From contig DAOVTW010000064.1 in the NCBI GenBank assembly GCA_030632885.1, positions 1 through 14,471 of the forward strand: a stretch of 14,471 nt of DNA, read 5' to 3'. Below are positions 7,503 to 14,466 of the stretch, piece after piece. The position numbers and the translations under genes were made by a program. Numbering within the stretch: position 1 is the stretch's first letter; every line of letters begins with the position of its first letter. Source of the stretch: JAIOSM01 sp023143455. Its GTDB lineage: Bacteria; Desulfobacterota; Desulfobacteria; Desulfobacterales; Desulfobacteraceae. The notes beneath the pieces are model-generated. The model had not been told where the DNA came from. It searched no databases and saw only the letters and a program-made list of their open reading frames with translations.

Positions 7503-8885
7503 ATGATCCAAAAACATAACTATACAGCAACTCAAAATGCCTGTAAAACTTGCACTCCTCTTGGCGCAGCACTGGCATTCAATGGAATTGAAAAGACCGT
7601 TCCCCTGCTTCACGGGTCCCAGGGTTGTTCAACATATATGCGACGATATCTGATCAGCCACTTTAAAGAGCCAATTGATATTGCATCTTCTAATTTTTCC
7701 GAAGAAACCGCTGTTTTTGGAGGAGCAGCGAACCTGAAGCTTGCAATAGAAAATATTTCAAAACAATATAAACCTTCCATGATAGGCATTGCATCTACAT
7801 GTCTAAGCGAAACCATTGGAGATGATGTTCCCATGATTTTAAATGAAATGGGTTCATATGCAGGGAGTACCGCCCTGGTATATGTTTCAACTCCAAGTTA
7901 TACTGGCACCCATATTGATGGCTTCCACCATGCTGTAAGGGCTATTGTAGACAGATTTAACCCGGTATCAAAAAAAGCAGGATATAGACCTAAACACAAA
8001 CAAATAATAAATCTTTTTCCAGGCATGTTGTCCAACGAAGACATTCGCCATTTAAAAGAAATATTTAATGATATTAAAATCGAAGCGATTATTCTTCCTG
8101 ATTACTCTGAAAGGCTTGAAGGGCCTTCCTGGCTTGAGTATCAAGCAATCCAGGAAGGTGGCACTCCCCTTAGAAAAATTAAAAAAATGCGCCTTTCTAC
8201 AAAAAGTCTTGAATTTGGATCTATTCTTGGCCTGAGTGTAAAGAAAGGAACTGAAAGTGCAGGCTCACTGCTTGAGAAACGTTTTGGAATTCGTTGCGTA
8301 AGAATGGGTATACCCATTGGAGTGAAAGCTACTGATCTATTTTTTAAACAAATAGAAAAAATTACAGGGAAACCAACTCCTGAAAAATATCAAAAACAAA
8401 AGGGAAGACTAATTGATTCCTATGTAGATGGAAATAAGTACATTTCTCAGCGTAAAGCAGTAATTTATGGAGAAGAGGATTTTGTAACAAGTCTTGCAGG
8501 GTTCTTAGGTGAAATTGGTATCATTCCTGTACTTTGTGCTTCAGGAGGAAAAAGCGGTTTTTTCAAACAAAGCTTAAAAGACATTCTATCTAAAAATATA
8601 TACAAACAGATTAATGTCCGGGAAGATATGGATTTTACACAAATGGAAGAACATGCAAAATTTCTTAAGCCTGATTTTATTATTGGTAATAGTAAAGGTT
8701 ATAAAATGGCGAGAAGTCTTAAGGTCCCTCTGGTAAGGGTTGGATTTCCAATACATGATCGTGTTGGTGGTACTCGAATACTTCATATAGGATATCAAGG
8801 CACTCAAAGGCTTTTTGATACCATCATCAATGCACTTTTACACAGCCGCCAGGAATCCTCCAAGGTTGGCTATTCGTATATGTAA
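7503..8885 (+). CDS. nifN: FeMo-cofactor scaffold subunit NifN
   Basis: NifN is the NifK-like partner of NifE in the cofactor scaffold. I chose the ATG at 7503 because GAGAGGA lies 5-8 nt upstream; ATGs at 7476 (overlapping the nifE stop) and 7437 are in frame but lack such a site. This gives 460 residues. Family landmarks are PLGAALAFNG (19-28), HGSQGC42 and SSNFSEETAVFGG (62-74). Unlike Azotobacter NifN, which has only the Cys44 equivalent, this protein has all three positions of the NifK P-cluster cysteines: C17 (KTCTPLGA), C42 and C100 (STCLSETIGDD). The Ser of STPSYTG is also kept. It could therefore be mistaken for a second NifK, but position after nifE, the NifN-type PLGAALAF and divergence from the adjacent NifK favour NifN. 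nifB follows after 15 bp. Confidence 0.93.
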   Translation: MIQKHNYTATQNACKTCTPLGAALAFNGIEKTVPLLHGSQGCSTYMRRYLISHFKEPIDIASSNFSEETAVFGGAANLKLAIENISKQYKPSMIGIASTCLSETIGDDVPMILNEMGSYAGSTALVYVSTPSYTGTHIDGFHHAVRAIVDRFNPVSKKAGYRPKHKQIINLFPGMLSNEDIRHLKEIFNDIKIEAIILPDYSERLEGPSWLEYQAIQEGGTPLRKIKKMRLSTKSLEFGSILGLSVKKGTESAGSLLEKRFGIRCVRMGIPIGVKATDLFFKQIEKITGKPTPEKYQKQKGRLIDSYVDGNKYISQRKAVIYGEEDFVTSLAGFLGEIGIIPVLCASGGKSGFFKQSLKDILSKNIYKQINVREDMDFTQMEEHAKFLKPDFIIGNSKGYKMARSLKVPLVRVGFPIHDRVGGTRILHIGYQGTQRLFDTIINALLHSRQESSKVGYSYM

Positions 8886-8900
8886 AGAAAGGATAATACA

Positions 8901-10181
8901 ATGAATATTAAAAATCATCCCTGTTTTAACCCTGGTGCCTGTAAAGACTATGGTCGTGTTCATCTTCCAGTGGCTCCCCGCTGCAATATTCAATGCAATT
9001 TTTGCAATAGGAAATTTGATTGTGTTAATGAAAGCCGTCCTGGGGTGACCAGTTCTATATTAAAACCGTTTCAAGCTATGAATTACTTAGATGAAGTTAT
9101 GTCAAAGAAAAAAGATATCGCTGTGGTTGGAATTGCAGGACCTGGTGATCCCTTTGCAAATGCTGCAGAAACCTTGACCACACTGAAACTTGTCAAAGAA
9201 AAATATCCAGACATGCTTTTATGTGTTGCTACAAACGGCTTAAACCTTCCAGATTGGATGGATGAAGTTAAACAACTTGATGTCACCCATGTAAGTGTAA
9301 CTGTGAATGCTGTCGATCCTTTGATTGCAGAGAAAATATATGCATGGGTAAGGTTTGGGAAACGATCACTGGCACCTGAACAAGGAGCAAGGCTTCTTCT
9401 TGAACGACAGATTGAGTCTATAAAAGGTCTAAAGCAACGAGGAATTATTGTGAAAATCAATACAATCGTACTTCCGGGCATAAATGATCATCATGTTGGA
9501 GACATTGCAAAAAAAATGGGCGAGCTTGATGTAGACCTCTTAAACTGCATGGCATATTTACCAAGCAAAGGATCAAATTTTTCCCATCTTGAAGAGCCTT
9601 CAAAAGAGATGATGAATGATATCAGGAGCAATGCGGAACCATATGTTCCTCAGATGCTTCATTGTACAAGGTGTAGAGCAGATGCAGTTGGAAAGCTCAA
9701 TGAAAAAACTGATGTTTCTCTAATGGACAGCCTTATTAAACATGCAACAGATACCAAACGTATAGAAAACAACAAACCTGTTGAAGATAAAAAAACTGGC
9801 CTTGTTGCTGTTGCTACAAGAGAAGGTGTTTTGGTCAACCAACATCTTGGAGAGGCAACACATCTGAATATCTATGATATCAACAAGGAAAAACTTATTC
9901 TTGTAGATAAGCGACAAACACCAGAAACCGGAGGTAAAGATTTGAGATGGCAAAAACTTGCCCAGATCATAAGAGATTGCGACCTTCTTTTGGTCAATGG
10001 AATTGGAGAAGCACCAAAAGATATTCTCACCAACAAAGGAATTAAAATACTTGAAGTAAACGGCATGATAAATGAAGTTGTTTATGCCGTTAAAAATAAT
10101 AAAGACATTAATCATTTAATTGCGAGAGAACATTCCGGCTGCGGCGAATCATGTAATGGTGCTGGATTGGGGTGCATGTAA
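8901..10181 (+). CDS. nifB: FeMo-cofactor core synthase NifB with fused NifX-like domain
   Basis: NifB is the radical SAM enzyme that fuses two [4Fe-4S] clusters with a carbide from SAM and an added sulfur into the 8Fe NifB-co. The 426 residues comprise a radical SAM domain (about 1-285) and a NifX/NafY-like cofactor-binding domain (about 300-400). Visible are N-terminal HPCFNPGAC (6-14), the SAM-cluster motif C28-NIQ-C32-NF-C35, the SAM-binding GIAGPGDP (77-84), and CTRCRADAVG (255-264), conserved in NifB. The C-terminal domain starts at LVAVATREGVLVNQHLGEA and has the family's DLLLVNGIGEAP. The last 16 residues contain three cysteines (C414, C418, C425) in a Gly-rich tail. AAAGGAT lies about 9 nt upstream. 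The short tail GGTGCATGTAA overlaps nothing; the ferredoxin gene begins 17 bp later. Confidence 0.96.
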   Translation: MNIKNHPCFNPGACKDYGRVHLPVAPRCNIQCNFCNRKFDCVNESRPGVTSSILKPFQAMNYLDEVMSKKKDIAVVGIAGPGDPFANAAETLTTLKLVKEKYPDMLLCVATNGLNLPDWMDEVKQLDVTHVSVTVNAVDPLIAEKIYAWVRFGKRSLAPEQGARLLLERQIESIKGLKQRGIIVKINTIVLPGINDHHVGDIAKKMGELDVDLLNCMAYLPSKGSNFSHLEEPSKEMMNDIRSNAEPYVPQMLHCTRCRADAVGKLNEKTDVSLMDSLIKHATDTKRIENNKPVEDKKTGLVAVATREGVLVNQHLGEATHLNIYDINKEKLILVDKRQTPETGGKDLRWQKLAQIIRDCDLLLVNGIGEAPKDILTNKGIKILEVNGMINEVVYAVKNNKDINHLIAREHSGCGESCNGAGLGCM

Positions 10182-10198
10182 AAAAAAGGAGAACACCA

Positions 10199-10504
10199 AT
10201 GGTAAAACCTAAAAAACATATACTGGTCTGCGCAAGTTTTAGACCCAACGGAGAGCCTAAAGGAAAATGTCATAAAAAAGGTTCTTTGGATTTCTTACCA
10301 TACATTGAAAATGAAATAATTGATCGGGGGCTTGAAGATGTTATTGTCTCAAGCACTTGCTGTCTTAAAATGTGCGATGAGGGTCCTGTTATGATAATCT
10401 ATCCTGACAATCTCTGGTACGGGAATGTGAACAGTGAAGAAATCATTGATGAAATTCTTGACGCCATTGAAAACGATGTTATTGCTTATGAATATGCTTT
10501 ATAA
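10199..10504 (+). CDS. Thioredoxin-like [2Fe-2S] ferredoxin
   Basis: This 101-residue protein resembles the thioredoxin-fold [2Fe-2S] ferredoxin of Clostridium pasteurianum and the Shethna protein I family associated with nitrogenase. It starts VKPKKHILVC11 and has C24, then CCLKMC with C55 and C59 as the likely second pair, followed by DEGPVMIIYPDNLWYGNV (60-77), the most recognisable stretch of the family. C54 is an extra adjacent Cys. AGGAG lies 7 nt upstream of the ATG at 10199; a GTG at 10172 inside nifB is in frame but unnecessary. Position between nifB and nifV argues for a role in nitrogenase maturation, electron transfer or protection rather than general metabolism, but the exact partner is not shown by sequence. 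Confidence 0.9.
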   Translation: MVKPKKHILVCASFRPNGEPKGKCHKKGSLDFLPYIENEIIDRGLEDVIVSSTCCLKMCDEGPVMIIYPDNLWYGNVNSEEIIDEILDAIENDVIAYEYAL

Positions 10505-10544
10505 CAATATCTTAAATATTGATTGCAAAAATTAAGGGTACGCA
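10505..10544. repeat. AT-rich inverted repeat between ferredoxin gene and nifV
   Basis: Immediately after the ferredoxin stop, CAATAT (10505-10510), spacer CTTAA, ATATTG (10516-10521) forms a perfect but weak 6-bp stem. No T-tract follows, so it is not a good terminator; it may mark RNA processing or be chance. The remaining bases carry AAGGG, the nifV ribosome binding site. Confidence 0.25.
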
Positions 10545-11699
10545 ATGTTTCAATCAAAAAAACACAATGGACAAAAAAGAATTTGGATAGTTGATACAAC
10601 GTTAAGGGACGGGGAACAAGCACCTGGTGTTGTGTTTAAGACTAAAGAAAAACTTGAAATTGCTTTAATGTTAGCTGAAACAGGAGTAGATGAGATTGAA
10701 GTCGGTATACCTGCCATGGGTGATATTGCATGCAAAGGAATAAGAAAGATTGTGAATCTTAACCTGCCCTGTGCCCTGTCTAGTTGGTGCAGGGCAAAAA
10801 GGCAAGATATTGAGCTTGCAGCAACTTGCAATACTCAAGGGGTCCATATCAGTTTCCCAACTTCCTCCATTCTGCTAAAAACATTTGAGAAAGATGAAAA
10901 GTGGGCTCTAAACTCCCTTAAAGAGCTAATTTTGTTTGCTAAAAAACACTTTGATTTTGTTTCAGTAGGTGCTCAGGATGCAACAAGGACTAACACAAAA
11001 TTTTTAAAAAAATTTGCCAGGCTTGCAAATGATTGCGGTGCAAACCGCCTGCGTATAGCTGACACTGTTGGAATGGTAAATCCTTTAATAGTTCATAAAA
11101 TAATTGGATCTCTTTTAAAAACCATACCTGATCTTAACCTTGAATTTCATGGTCATAATGACATGGGTATGGCAACTGGCAATGCTGTAACCGCCGTTGA
11201 TGCAGGAGCCAGCTCATTAAGTGTTACGGTAAACGGTCTTGGAGAGCGTGCAGGGAATGCTCCTTTAGAGGAAATATGCATGGCCTTATTTGTAGTTGGA
11301 GGATATAATAGCAATATAAAAATGTCAAAACTTGAGCAGCTTTGCCAAATAGTTGCAAAGGCATCAGGACGGAATATCCCAAGTTCAAAACCCATAATTG
11401 GAAAGGATGTTTTCAGCCATGAATCAGGCATCCATTGTTCAGGTCTATTAAAAAATCCTTCATCATACCAACTTTTTGATCCAAAAATCATTGGGGAAAA
11501 TAATATTGAATATATCATTGGCTACCACTCAAGCACTACTACTATAAGACATATACTTTCAAAAAAAGGTATTATAATTAATAAAAACGAAGCAGAAAAA
11601 TTACTTAATATTGTTAGAAAAAGAGCATACAATCAAAAAAAAACTTTTTCTGCAAACAAGCTTGAAAAACTTTATAAGCTAACAATGAACAGCATATAA
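10545..11699 (+). CDS. nifV: Homocitrate synthase NifV
   Basis: NifV condenses acetyl-CoA with 2-oxoglutarate to R-homocitrate, the organic ligand of FeMo-cofactor. The 384 residues form a DRE-TIM metallolyase barrel with the signature DTTLRDGEQAPGV (17-29), including the catalytic Arg21 and metal-binding Asp. The metal-binding HGHNDMG (202-208) and GLGERAGNAPLEE (231-243) are characteristic of the HMGL/homocitrate/isopropylmalate synthase family. HESGIH (292-297) and a C-terminal helical region follow. The length lacks the extra regulatory domain of LeuA (over 500 residues), which together with context favours NifV over isopropylmalate synthase; a lysine-pathway homocitrate synthase cannot be excluded by sequence alone. 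AAGGG lies 8 nt upstream. It is the last gene of the nif cluster and converges with the HIRAN-protein gene. Confidence 0.93.
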   Translation: MFQSKKHNGQKRIWIVDTTLRDGEQAPGVVFKTKEKLEIALMLAETGVDEIEVGIPAMGDIACKGIRKIVNLNLPCALSSWCRAKRQDIELAATCNTQGVHISFPTSSILLKTFEKDEKWALNSLKELILFAKKHFDFVSVGAQDATRTNTKFLKKFARLANDCGANRLRIADTVGMVNPLIVHKIIGSLLKTIPDLNLEFHGHNDMGMATGNAVTAVDAGASSLSVTVNGLGERAGNAPLEEICMALFVVGGYNSNIKMSKLEQLCQIVAKASGRNIPSSKPIIGKDVFSHESGIHCSGLLKNPSSYQLFDPKIIGENNIEYIIGYHSSTTTIRHILSKKGIIINKNEAEKLLNIVRKRAYNQKKTFSANKLEKLYKLTMNSI

Positions 11700-11982
11700 T
11701 TGATCTGTTAGAAACAAATAAAAATATCCGTTTTTACCAAACAATATGAATCAAATACAATTTTTATTTTTTGGTTTTAGAATTAGATGGAATTAGCCCT
11801 AAATCACACAACACAATAAAACCGGCTACATAACTTGCATCAAGAGAAAGCAGCCCTTATTAAAATTTTGATAATGTATTGTCTTGGTAACCTAAGCTAT
11901 TCAAAGCTCTAAATACTCTGCACATGGATAATTAATCTTGATTGTTAGAAATTTATTAAAATTACACATAACTAAACAATTG
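11700..11982. other. Convergent intergenic region, no clear terminator
   Basis: This 283-bp AT-rich gap separates the 3' ends of nifV (plus) and the HIRAN-protein gene (minus). I see no strong GC-rich hairpin with T-tract on either strand. A near-repeat, TTGATCTGTTAGAAA at 11700-11714 and TTGATTGTTAGAAA at 11938-11951, brackets most of it. No open frame of protein-like character is visible. Confidence 0.5.
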
Positions 11983-11988
11983 TTAAGT
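11971..11988. repeat. 18-bp imperfect palindrome over the HIRAN-gene stop codon
   Basis: ACTAAACAATTGTTAAGT is symmetric at 16 of 18 positions, with a perfect 10-bp core AACAATTGTT. The minus-strand stop codon (11983-11985) lies within it. It could be a protein-binding palindrome or chance in AT-rich DNA; it is too AT-rich and loop-free to call a terminator. Confidence 0.3.
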
Positions 11989-12711
11989 AAATAATTCGGT
12001 CATAAACGGTTTAAAATTTTCTGGCCAAATAGTTTTGAAGCTACATAACAATCTAAATTGAGATGGTGATTTACTATTAATTTGTTCAGCTTTTACCATC
12101 ACGTTTTTTTGCCCATTACTATTGATTAATTCAAGAAAATCACAAGCAAATAAGCGTGGGACATATCCGACAATTTCGATTGGATCATCTGTTCTTAAAA
12201 CTATTGCGTTTACATCCATCTTATTTTGAATATCGGGCATAATAAATAGTTGGTCATCAATTTTTAAAGTATTAACTCTATCAATATAATTTGGTGGTAA
12301 ATATCTTATACCATGGCTGAAAAAAAATACTTCGTACATATCATTTTTCTTTTCTGGAATTGGGAATAATTGCAAATCATCTGTTGCTCTAATACCGCCA
12401 GATCTCGCCAATTCTTCAATCGGAGAAACCCCTTCTTTAGATAACTTAAGCCAATTTAAATATTCATTATATTCAGGTCTTGATTTCTGCATTAAACGGT
12501 TTTTGAAAATCGGGAAAATTTCTTCTGATTCAATTAACTTATCAAAATCAGTAATATTTGAAAAAGGTTCAAAAATTCCTTCAGAGTTTAGCTTCTTAGC
12601 GATATTAGTATATTTAAAAGAATATTTATTATTAGAATGATATAAGGTGGCAACAGGAATCCACTGATGAGTGGTACGGTTTCTCCATGCTACAATAATT
12701 TTTGAAGTCAT
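11983..12711 (-). CDS. HipA N-subdomain (HipS-like) / HIRAN-domain fusion protein
   Basis: This 242-residue protein appears to have two parts. Residues 1-120 resemble the N-subdomain-1 of HipA (equivalent to HipS of hipBST): VATLYHSNNKYSFKYT (20-35), a GIFEPF segment, FPIFKNRLMQKSRPEY (66-81), then LARSGGIRATDDLQLFPIPE (101-120), which parallels the HipA GRDSVGAVTLIPE stretch. Residues about 127-225 fit a HIRAN domain: FFSHGIRYLP (130-139), MDVNAIVLRTDD (165-176), VGYVPRLFACDFLELI (181-196). HIRAN binds single-stranded or damaged DNA ends in other proteins. The start lies 4 bp after the kinase stop codon with only a weak GAGAG upstream, suggesting translational coupling. By analogy with HipS it may be the kinase's antitoxin. 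That role is inference; the HIRAN assignment is firmer than the HipS-like one. Confidence 0.75.
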   Translation of the reverse strand: MTSKIIVAWRNRTTHQWIPVATLYHSNNKYSFKYTNIAKKLNSEGIFEPFSNITDFDKLIESEEIFPIFKNRLMQKSRPEYNEYLNWLKLSKEGVSPIEELARSGGIRATDDLQLFPIPEKKNDMYEVFFFSHGIRYLPPNYIDRVNTLKIDDQLFIMPDIQNKMDVNAIVLRTDDPIEIVGYVPRLFACDFLELINSNGQKNVMVKAEQINSKSPSQFRLLCSFKTIWPENFKPFMTELFT

Positions 12712-12715
12712 AAGA

Positions 12716-13627
12716 TCAATGCTCTCGTATAGCTAATAAACGGATAATATTTTCATTAAGTAATGAAATTGCAAAATCAACAGCAGCAGAACTTAATATA
12801 TTATTAGGTATTTTGTCAAATACTTTTTTAATTGATTCTTTAGGTAAAAGCTTCACTTTATTTAACCAATATTCAGAAGCAACTTTGTTCTCTATAGCCA
12901 ATAGCTTAAATGCATCAATTGTTTTTAAATTTTTTCCATTATTATCATAAAATGGTGTTTTAGGCTTTTGTACAAAAGCCTTTATAGAATATCTTTCATC
13001 CTTAGTTGATAGCCTATTTTTTCTTTCTTCATCTGAAACTCGGCATCCAAGACCTGATGCATGATCATATGTAGGTGCTAAATAGTACTCTTTTTCTTTA
13101 TCATCAAAAATTATACCCCAATTCTCATGGTGACGGTCAGGATTAGAAATTAAACAATCAAACATTATGTAAGAAATGAATATATCTATTGGTTTTTTTA
13201 TTGCACTATTTGTATCATATCCAATTGGTAACTTCACTATTTCACTTAAGTCCTGCAAAATTTTTATAATTGTTGATAACTTATATTCAGTTACTTTATA
13301 TTTTCTATTTATTGGATATTTTTCATCTATTAAAGATACCAATAATTCATTCCCATGAATTAATCTACCATATTCCGGTACAAAACTTGGAGAAACCACA
13401 CATTGTCTTTTTTCCCATAAAGCAAAGTCATATGTAGCACAAGGAATTGATAATAATTTTGCGATTTCACTTGTAACTTTTTCAGCCCAATTTTCACCAG
13501 TATTTTTACGTCCAATTTTACACAAACGACTTATATTATCTTTTTCTGTATAGAACCAGAATTTTTCTTTTGTGCCAAGTGGTTCCATCTTATCATACGT
13601 GGTAATTGAATATATGTCATATTTCAT
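12716..13627 (-). CDS. HipA/HipT-like serine/threonine kinase
   Basis: The 303-residue protein matches the HipA kinase core without the HipA N-terminal subdomain, close to the length of HipT (about 309). Visible elements in order: Gly-rich loop PLGTKEKFWF (16-25), nucleotide-binding Lys in LCKIGR (K37), helix with E48/E54 (NWAEKVTSEIA), catalytic loop NPD164-RHHE-N169 matching HipA D309...N314, and metal-binding YD188HAS, matching HipA YDIIS. HipA-family kinases phosphorylate translation factors such as glutamyl- or tryptophanyl-tRNA synthetase and act as toxins; the target here is unknown. It is the first gene of a two-gene minus-strand unit with the HipS-like/HIRAN gene. There is no HipB-type helix-turn-helix gene in the window. 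The start codon overlaps the palindrome ATACGTAT (13626-13633), and no good Shine-Dalgarno is seen. The region is visibly more AT-rich than nif (22% GC in 12241-12300 against 45% in 1441-1500), suggesting separate acquisition. Confidence 0.83.
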   Translation of the reverse strand: MKYDIYSITTYDKMEPLGTKEKFWFYTEKDNISRLCKIGRKNTGENWAEKVTSEIAKLLSIPCATYDFALWEKRQCVVSPSFVPEYGRLIHGNELLVSLIDEKYPINRKYKVTEYKLSTIIKILQDLSEIVKLPIGYDTNSAIKKPIDIFISYIMFDCLISNPDRHHENWGIIFDDKEKEYYLAPTYDHASGLGCRVSDEERKNRLSTKDERYSIKAFVQKPKTPFYDNNGKNLKTIDAFKLLAIENKVASEYWLNKVKLLPKESIKKVFDKIPNNILSSAAVDFAISLLNENIIRLLAIREH

Positions 13628-14049
13628 ACGTATAACAACTTCATTTTAGTTTCTATTCTTATACTCATAATAATTATGTTAAAAATTAATAATATTATAT
13701 TCTTTTTGATAGATGATTAAATAATTATTCGAATCAATGAAGCATCTCTATCAAACAAGTAATATTGACACAATTGGTAGAAGAGTACAAACTGAATTAT
13801 AGTATTATGGATCGTATATATTTGTCAGGCTTTGAGGAGGAATTGATAGGAAGTTAATGTTAATACATTTGGTATGCTTATTTATATTGAAGAAACTTCT
13901 GAACTCTACTAATTGTTGACTCCTAAATAGACAGATTATAATCATTAAGATGCTTTTTAAGGTTTGAGATAGGATAATAATACTAAAGCTCATTCTTATA
14001 TATTTATGCACCCACGATTTTTAGCACCACACTTTTTTCAGAAAACAGT
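13628..14049. other. AT-rich gene-free stretch with inverted repeat
   Basis: This 422-bp interval lies upstream of the kinase gene and downstream of the small Lys/Glu-rich gene, and should contain the promoter of the kinase unit, though no -35/-10 pair stands out. It carries the imperfect inverted repeat at 13705-13755 and short palindromes AATAATTATT and ATTCGAAT between its arms. A minus-strand frame at 13805-14011 (GTG start, no ribosome site) and a plus-strand fragment ending at 13857 are open but unconvincing; the latter could be a gene remnant. Confidence 0.5.
13705..13755. repeat. Imperfect inverted repeat upstream of the kinase gene
   Basis: TTTGATAGATG (13705-13715) pairs with CATCTCTATCAAA (13743-13755) except for a 2-nt bulge. 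The arms surround AT-rich palindromic sequence. It lies about 80-130 bp upstream of the kinase start and could be an operator, a hairpin, or the end of a decayed insertion element. Confidence 0.35.
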
Positions 14050-14193
14050 TTACTCTTTAGAAGGAGATGTGTCCTCATTTTCCTCGACAGCCTTCTTTTT
14101 TTTCTCCAACTTGTGTTGCTTTTTCTCTTCTTTTTTCTTTTGCTTTGCCAATTCTTTTTGGCGCTTTTCAAATGAATAGTTTGGTTTAAACAT
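14050..14193 (-). CDS. Small Lys/Glu-rich conserved hypothetical protein
   Basis: This 47-residue frame starts MFKPNYSFEKRQKELAKQKK, continues with a run of Lys and Glu (about 16-35) that would form a highly charged helix, and ends in an acidic tail (VEENEDTSPSKE). I recall small proteins with the FKPNYSFEKRQKELA start from Desulfobacterota and other proteobacteria, where they are annotated as hypothetical; no function is known to me. AAGGAT lies 7 nt upstream of the ATG, on the minus strand. The composition would suit nucleic-acid or ribosome binding, but that is only inference. No signal peptide, membrane segment or cysteine is present. It stands alone, with inverted-repeat DNA on both sides. 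Confidence 0.75.
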   Translation of the reverse strand: MFKPNYSFEKRQKELAKQKKKEEKKQHKLEKKKKAVEENEDTSPSKE

Positions 14194-14364
14194 GGGCAAA
14201 TCCTTATTAATATTTTGTATTTTATCTAAAAAAGACTACGACAAAAAAGGACCCTATCAATATTACGAGTAGAAGCAAAGAAATTAATTATTTTTGTACA
14301 TCAGATTGAGTAATCATTTTTTAAATTTTCAACACAGTAAGGCTTACACATACTTAGATAAGCG

Positions 14365-14466
14365 TTTTATCATCATTGCGAGGCAATAAACAAAAAGCAA
14401 TTAGCCTGTTCAGCCGTACTAAAACAGGCATTCGATGTTTTTACCTATAAGCAATGAGTGATAAAA
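14365..14466. repeat. Nested ~100 bp inverted-repeat element (MITE- or REP-like)
   Basis: The outer arms TTTTATCATCATTGC (14365-14379) and GCAATGAGTGATAAAA (14451-14466) are reverse complements apart from one inserted base. Centred on almost the same point is an inner arm pair, GCCTGTT (14404-14410) and AACAGGC (14423-14429), with a 12-nt loop. The whole could fold into a long interrupted hairpin. The CATTGCGAGG start of the left arm also resembles widespread dispersed bacterial repeats beginning ATTGCGAGG. No coding capacity is seen. Confidence 0.5.

Noticed and set aside
7503..8885. Second nifK or alternative nitrogenase (vnfK/anfK)
   Set aside because: NifK-like cysteines are present, but NifN motifs, the position after nifE and absence of any vnfG/anfG delta-subunit gene favour NifN.
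10505..10544. Separate sigma-54 promoter for nifV
   Set aside because: A TTGCA -12-like word exists, but there is no GG 10 bp upstream.
13760..13857. Plus-strand fragment ending FEEELIGS as a gene
   Set aside because: It looks somewhat protein-like but has no convincing start and is interrupted upstream; at most a remnant.
13805..14011. Minus-strand 68-residue open frame
   Set aside because: GTG start, no ribosome site and Ile/Ser-rich composition typical of AT-rich noncoding DNA.
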